7,466 nucleotides of DNA from Gammaproteobacteria bacterium (lineage in GTDB: Bacteria; Pseudomonadota; Gammaproteobacteria; DSM-19610). Positions 5,134 through 7,466 of this stretch are shown here, in pieces. Location of the stretch: contig DRQL01000355.1 in the NCBI GenBank assembly GCA_011371465.1, forward strand, positions 1-7,466, given 5' to 3'. Made by a program: the position numbers and the translations under genes. The notes beneath the pieces are model-generated. The model was not told the DNA's origin, made no database searches, and was given only the letters and a program-made list of their open reading frames with translations. The number at the start of each line of letters is the position of its first letter. Within the stretch, counting starts at the first letter, position 1.

Positions 5134-5970
5134 CTAGAACGAGTACAGCACCGCCACCACACCGGAGAGCTGGTTCTTGTCACCTACGCCCTGGTTACCT
5201 TCCACCAGCGGGCTGTCCTCGGCGTCGTTCAACATGCGGGTATAGGAGGCAACACCGCCAACCGCCCAGGTCTTGTTGAAATAGTAAACGCCGGTCAGGC
5301 TCAGGCCGATATCCTTGAAGCCACTGTCGGGCTTGTAGAAAGGCAGACCACTGTTACCCACGTTCTTGTTATCCACTCCAAAGTAGGTCTCCATGTAACT
5401 GGAATCCGCCCAGGAAGTATCGACTCCGAGTGATACCATCACCTTGCTGGTCTGCATCAGTTTGTAGGCACCCTTGAGGTAGACCAGGTAGCCATCGTGC
5501 TCATCCGAAACGTCTCCGGCAAAACTCAGTTCGGTCGACCAGGGGCCTGTCCTGAAACCGACAAAAGCACCCAGTTCTGTCGCAGCGTCCACTTCCTTCA
5601 TCCTTTTGACCTGCTGGTTGTCCACATCGTCATCCCGCTTCAGGCGGTACTGGAGCAACGGTCCGAAGGTCCAGTTCTCGCTGGAATCCGTGGTGATCAG
5701 GTTCAGGCTCAGGCGCCCGGCATTCTCACTGCCGCCGGTGCCGCCCAGGTTGACATAGCGGCCACTCGCCCAGGCATAGCGGCCAAAAGGCGCCACCCGG
5801 GTCTCGTTTTCATCCGAACCCTCGTAATCCGGCTTGGCGATAACACCGATGCCGACGAAGCCTTTCCCGCCGGTCGTATCCACGGTAACGTCGTCGTAGG
5901 CCATTACCGATGAGGTAAAGACAGCGGACAGCGCCAGTGCGGTCGCTGAAAACAACAGTACTGATTTCAT
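5134..5970 (-). CDS. MipA/OmpV family outer-membrane protein
   Basis: The 278-residue protein belongs to the MipA/OmpV family of outer-membrane beta-barrels; E. coli MipA binds the lytic transglycosylase MltA and the synthase PBP1B. A signal peptide spans residues 1-24, starting MKSVLLFSATALALSA, with a likely signal peptidase I cut after VMA. The mature part opens with the family pattern GVIAKPDYEGSDENETRVAP, then alternating amphipathic strands, and ends LYSF with the C-terminal Phe used by the barrel assembly machinery. The frame extends 17 codons further upstream, but ATG 5970 fits the signal peptide and has AGGG about nine bases upstream; the ATG at 5979 would sit against it. A separate promoter candidate lies in the 157-base gap upstream, and the hairpin at 5078-5130 follows the stop. 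A role in peptidoglycan machinery is not certain, because many family members are uncharacterised porin-like proteins. Confidence 0.85.
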   Translation of the reverse strand: MKSVLLFSATALALSAVFTSSVMAYDDVTVDTTGGKGFVGIGVIAKPDYEGSDENETRVAPFGRYAWASGRYVNLGGTGGSENAGRLSLNLITTDSSENWTFGPLLQYRLKRDDDVDNQQVKRMKEVDAATELGAFVGFRTGPWSTELSFAGDVSDEHDGYLVYLKGAYKLMQTSKVMVSLGVDTSWADSSYMETYFGVDNKNVGNSGLPFYKPDSGFKDIGLSLTGVYYFNKTWAVGGVASYTRMLNDAEDSPLVEGNQGVGDKNQLSGVVAVLYSF

Positions 5971-6080
5971 ATCACTCATCCCTATTGAACGTAGATCTAT
6001 TGGGCCAAACAGTCCGGCCACTGGTAACTGGCAGCAAGGTTAACTGCCCTGATGCTGCTTTGCCAGCCTGGCGTGCAATC

Positions 6081-6108
6081 AACATACTGTTGGGGGTATT
6101 GCGTTCAA
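6081..6108 (-). promoter_or_regulatory. Candidate sigma-70 promoter for the mipA-like gene
   Basis: On the minus strand TTGAAC (6108-6103) and TATGTT (6086-6081) are each four of six to consensus, with a 16-base spacer. The start would fall near 6074, giving a leader of about 100 bases to ATG 5970. The -35 hexamer is part of the hairpin at 6102-6124. The match is moderate. Confidence 0.3.
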
Positions 6109-6124
6109 CCCTCCCGGTTGAACG
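6102..6124 (-). other. Stem-loop directly after the AI-2E family gene
   Basis: CGTTCAACC (6102-6110) and GGTTGAACG (6116-6124) form a perfect 9-bp stem with a 5-base loop, starting three bases after the stop codon (6128-6130). No T run follows on the minus strand, so it is not a classical Rho-independent terminator. It may stabilise or end the transcript with help, or act as an operator for the mipA-like promoter that overlaps it. Confidence 0.5.
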
Positions 6125-6127
6125 GAA

Positions 6128-7264
6128 CTATGAAGCCGATCCGGAACTGTCGTCAGCCGGTGACAGCTGCCCCGGCCCCTGGTTCTGGCCGTTGGTGGGC
6201 GCGTCACCCAGCCACAGCATAAACAGCTCGTAGCTCAGGGAGAGTAACACGGCACCCACGAACAGCCCGATGATCCCCGAGCTCAGGAACCCGCCGATCG
6301 CTCCCATGAAGATAATGACCATCGGCGTCTTCAGGCCGCGGGCCAGCAGGATCGGTTTCAGGATGTTATCGATCAGACCAACGGGAATGCTCCACACCAG
6401 GAAACTCACCGCGGTCACCGTGTCGGCGGTGTTGAACAGGTAGATAATCACCGGGACCAGCACGACAATGATACCGATCTGCGCCACGCCGAGCAGCAGG
6501 CACAGCAGGGCCCAGAAACCGGCGGCGGGCACCCCGGCGACCATGAAACCCAGTCCTGCCAGCAGGGACTGAATGAGCGCCACGCCCAGGATCCCCGAAG
6601 CCACACTGCGTATGGTTTTCTTCACCAGCTCGACCAGGTCGGTGCGCTGCTTGCCGGCCAGGCGGGCAGCGATCGCGTGCGCGATTCGATCACCGCCTTT
6701 GGCATAGGGCATCAGCACGCCGGCGATGATGATCGCGAACACGAATTGCAGGATACCGAAACCGGCCCCGGCAGCCGTCGCCAGCAGCCATTTACCGACG
6801 ACCCTGATCTGGGGCCCGATCTGTTTCAGGGCGGCCTGGATATTTTCCGAGGCCAGATTCCAGAAACTGTACAGGGGTTCGCCGACCAGCGGCCAGTGGT
6901 GGACGGATTCCGAAGGCGGCGGGATCGTCAACGTGCCATGCACCGTCAGGTCTTCCGCCAGCAGCCGGACGGTTTCGACCAGCGTGCCGCTCAGCATCAG
7001 GGTCGGCGCAATAACGATCAACAGCATAAACAGGGTGAACAGGATCGCGGCGGGTGTTGACCGGCACCTGAATTTTTCCTGTAGCCACTGGTAGCCCGGG
7101 TAGGCGGCGACGGCGATGATAATCCCCCAGACGATCGGAATCACAAAGGGTCGCACGATGGTAAAACACCAGCTGATCAGCAGGAACACCAGCCCGATCC
7201 GTATGGCGGCCTCGAGCGCCCGCTCTACGAAAGCACTGTCATCTGCAGGCGGGCCGGCATTCAT
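6128..7264 (-). CDS. AI-2E family transporter (PerM/TqsA-like permease)
   Basis: The 378-residue integral membrane protein belongs to the AI-2E transporter family (PF01594), whose members include TqsA, linked to export of autoinducer-2, and permeases with other or unknown cargo. Hydrophobic segments lie near residues 21-37, 40-56, 72-95, 163-187 and 223-245, with a dense set from 248 to 345. A soluble stretch at about 97-160 separates the third and fourth. Family marks are PFVIPIVWGIIIAV at the N-terminus, ALIQSLLAGLGFMVAGVP, LIDNILKPILLARG (297-310) and GGFLSSGIIGLFVGAVLL (324-341). The length is normal and the Ser/Gly-rich tail is hydrophilic. Its ATG (7264-7262) overlaps the TGA of the upstream sulfotransferase as ATGA, so the two are translationally coupled. 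That pairing raises the possibility that it handles a product of the sulfotransferase, but this is inference. AI-2 itself need not be the substrate. Confidence 0.9.
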   Translation of the reverse strand: MNAGPPADDSAFVERALEAAIRIGLVFLLISWCFTIVRPFVIPIVWGIIIAVAAYPGYQWLQEKFRCRSTPAAILFTLFMLLIVIAPTLMLSGTLVETVRLLAEDLTVHGTLTIPPPSESVHHWPLVGEPLYSFWNLASENIQAALKQIGPQIRVVGKWLLATAAGAGFGILQFVFAIIIAGVLMPYAKGGDRIAHAIAARLAGKQRTDLVELVKKTIRSVASGILGVALIQSLLAGLGFMVAGVPAAGFWALLCLLLGVAQIGIIVVLVPVIIYLFNTADTVTAVSFLVWSIPVGLIDNILKPILLARGLKTPMVIIFMGAIGGFLSSGIIGLFVGAVLLSLSYELFMLWLGDAPTNGQNQGPGQLSPADDSSGSAS

Positions 7265-7466
7265 CTGGCGGCGGAGCCCTTCACCACGGAAACGGCATCG
7301 ACCGGCGGCGTACCGGGAGTATAGCCAAACACCGGATCCAGGCCTTCCACCAGACGGTCGACGGCAACCACCTGCGCATCGTCAAAATAGTCACGGTAAC
7401 CGCCCACTTTGCCGCGCCTCGTCTTGAAGGAATCCGGGTTTTTCGGATCGCCCGATTTCACCCGCA
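7261..7466 (-). CDS. Second sulfotransferase, C-terminal fragment (5' end outside window)
   Basis: Only the last 67 residues are present, read from the window edge to the TGA at 7263-7261; the gene continues beyond base 7466. The fragment contains SFKTRRGKVGGYRDYF, the C-terminal PAPS-binding motif of sulfotransferases, and matches SFKVRRAKVGGYRDYF in the protein encoded at 561-1679. The similarity continues through a DPK(N/D)P segment upstream and a P-x-(F/L)-GY segment downstream, so the two are paralogues. The shared GGY in place of the usual GDW points to one subfamily. A GTG at 7461-7459 is in frame but would give a protein too short to hold the PAPS site, so it is not the start. The stop overlaps the next gene's start as ATGA. 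Confidence 0.8.
   Translation of the reverse strand, partial: RVKSGDPKNPDSFKTRRGKVGGYRDYFDDAQVVAVDRLVEGLDPVFGYTPGTPPVDAVSVVKGSAAR

Noticed and set aside
5971..6021. Longer mipA-like start 17 codons upstream of ATG 5970
   Set aside because: It would place polar residues before a normal signal peptide and destroy its N-terminal layout; AGGG is spaced for ATG 5970.

Overview
The window looks like chromosomal DNA from a Gram-negative bacterium, most likely a gammaproteobacterium. This rests on high GC content by eye, a lipid A-type acyltransferase, a MipA/OmpV outer-membrane protein, an AI-2E family permease and REP-like intergenic palindromes. No rRNA, tRNA or species-diagnostic gene is present, so the lineage is an inference.

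The left two thirds (1-4911) are read rightward and appear devoted to building and decorating a cell-envelope glycolipid or glycan. In order they encode the C-terminal part of an LpxL/HtrB-type acyltransferase, a PAPS-dependent sulfotransferase, an ELM1/GtrOC1-family putative glycosyltransferase, a small 2-oxoglutarate/Fe(II) oxygenase and a GT-B glycosyltransferase of family 4. The first three reading frames overlap, which suggests one transcript with translational coupling. The last two follow gaps of 141 and 84 bases that contain promoter-like and palindromic sequence. Together they would supply acyl transfer, sugar transfer, sulfation and hydroxylation. A sulfated, hydroxylated surface lipid or LPS-core-like molecule is the simplest common theme, but no substrate can be read from sequence.

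The right third (5134-7466) is read leftward. It begins at the window edge with the C-terminal end of a second sulfotransferase, clearly paralogous to the first. This is coupled by an ATGA overlap to an AI-2E family membrane protein, and a separate MipA/OmpV outer-membrane protein gene follows.

The two convergent blocks meet in a 222-base intergenic region (4912-5133) packed with palindromes. Two direct copies of a hairpin element, 180 bases apart, bracket two inverted copies of a GTAG-headed REP-like hairpin. The two REP stems differ only by paired, compensating substitutions. The first outer copy supplies the stop codon of the glycosyltransferase gene, and the second, an 18-bp perfect stem followed by a T run, looks like a terminator shared by the convergent genes. 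No transposase lies in the window. This repeat cluster and the sulfotransferase/ELM1/oxygenase gene set are the most interesting parts.
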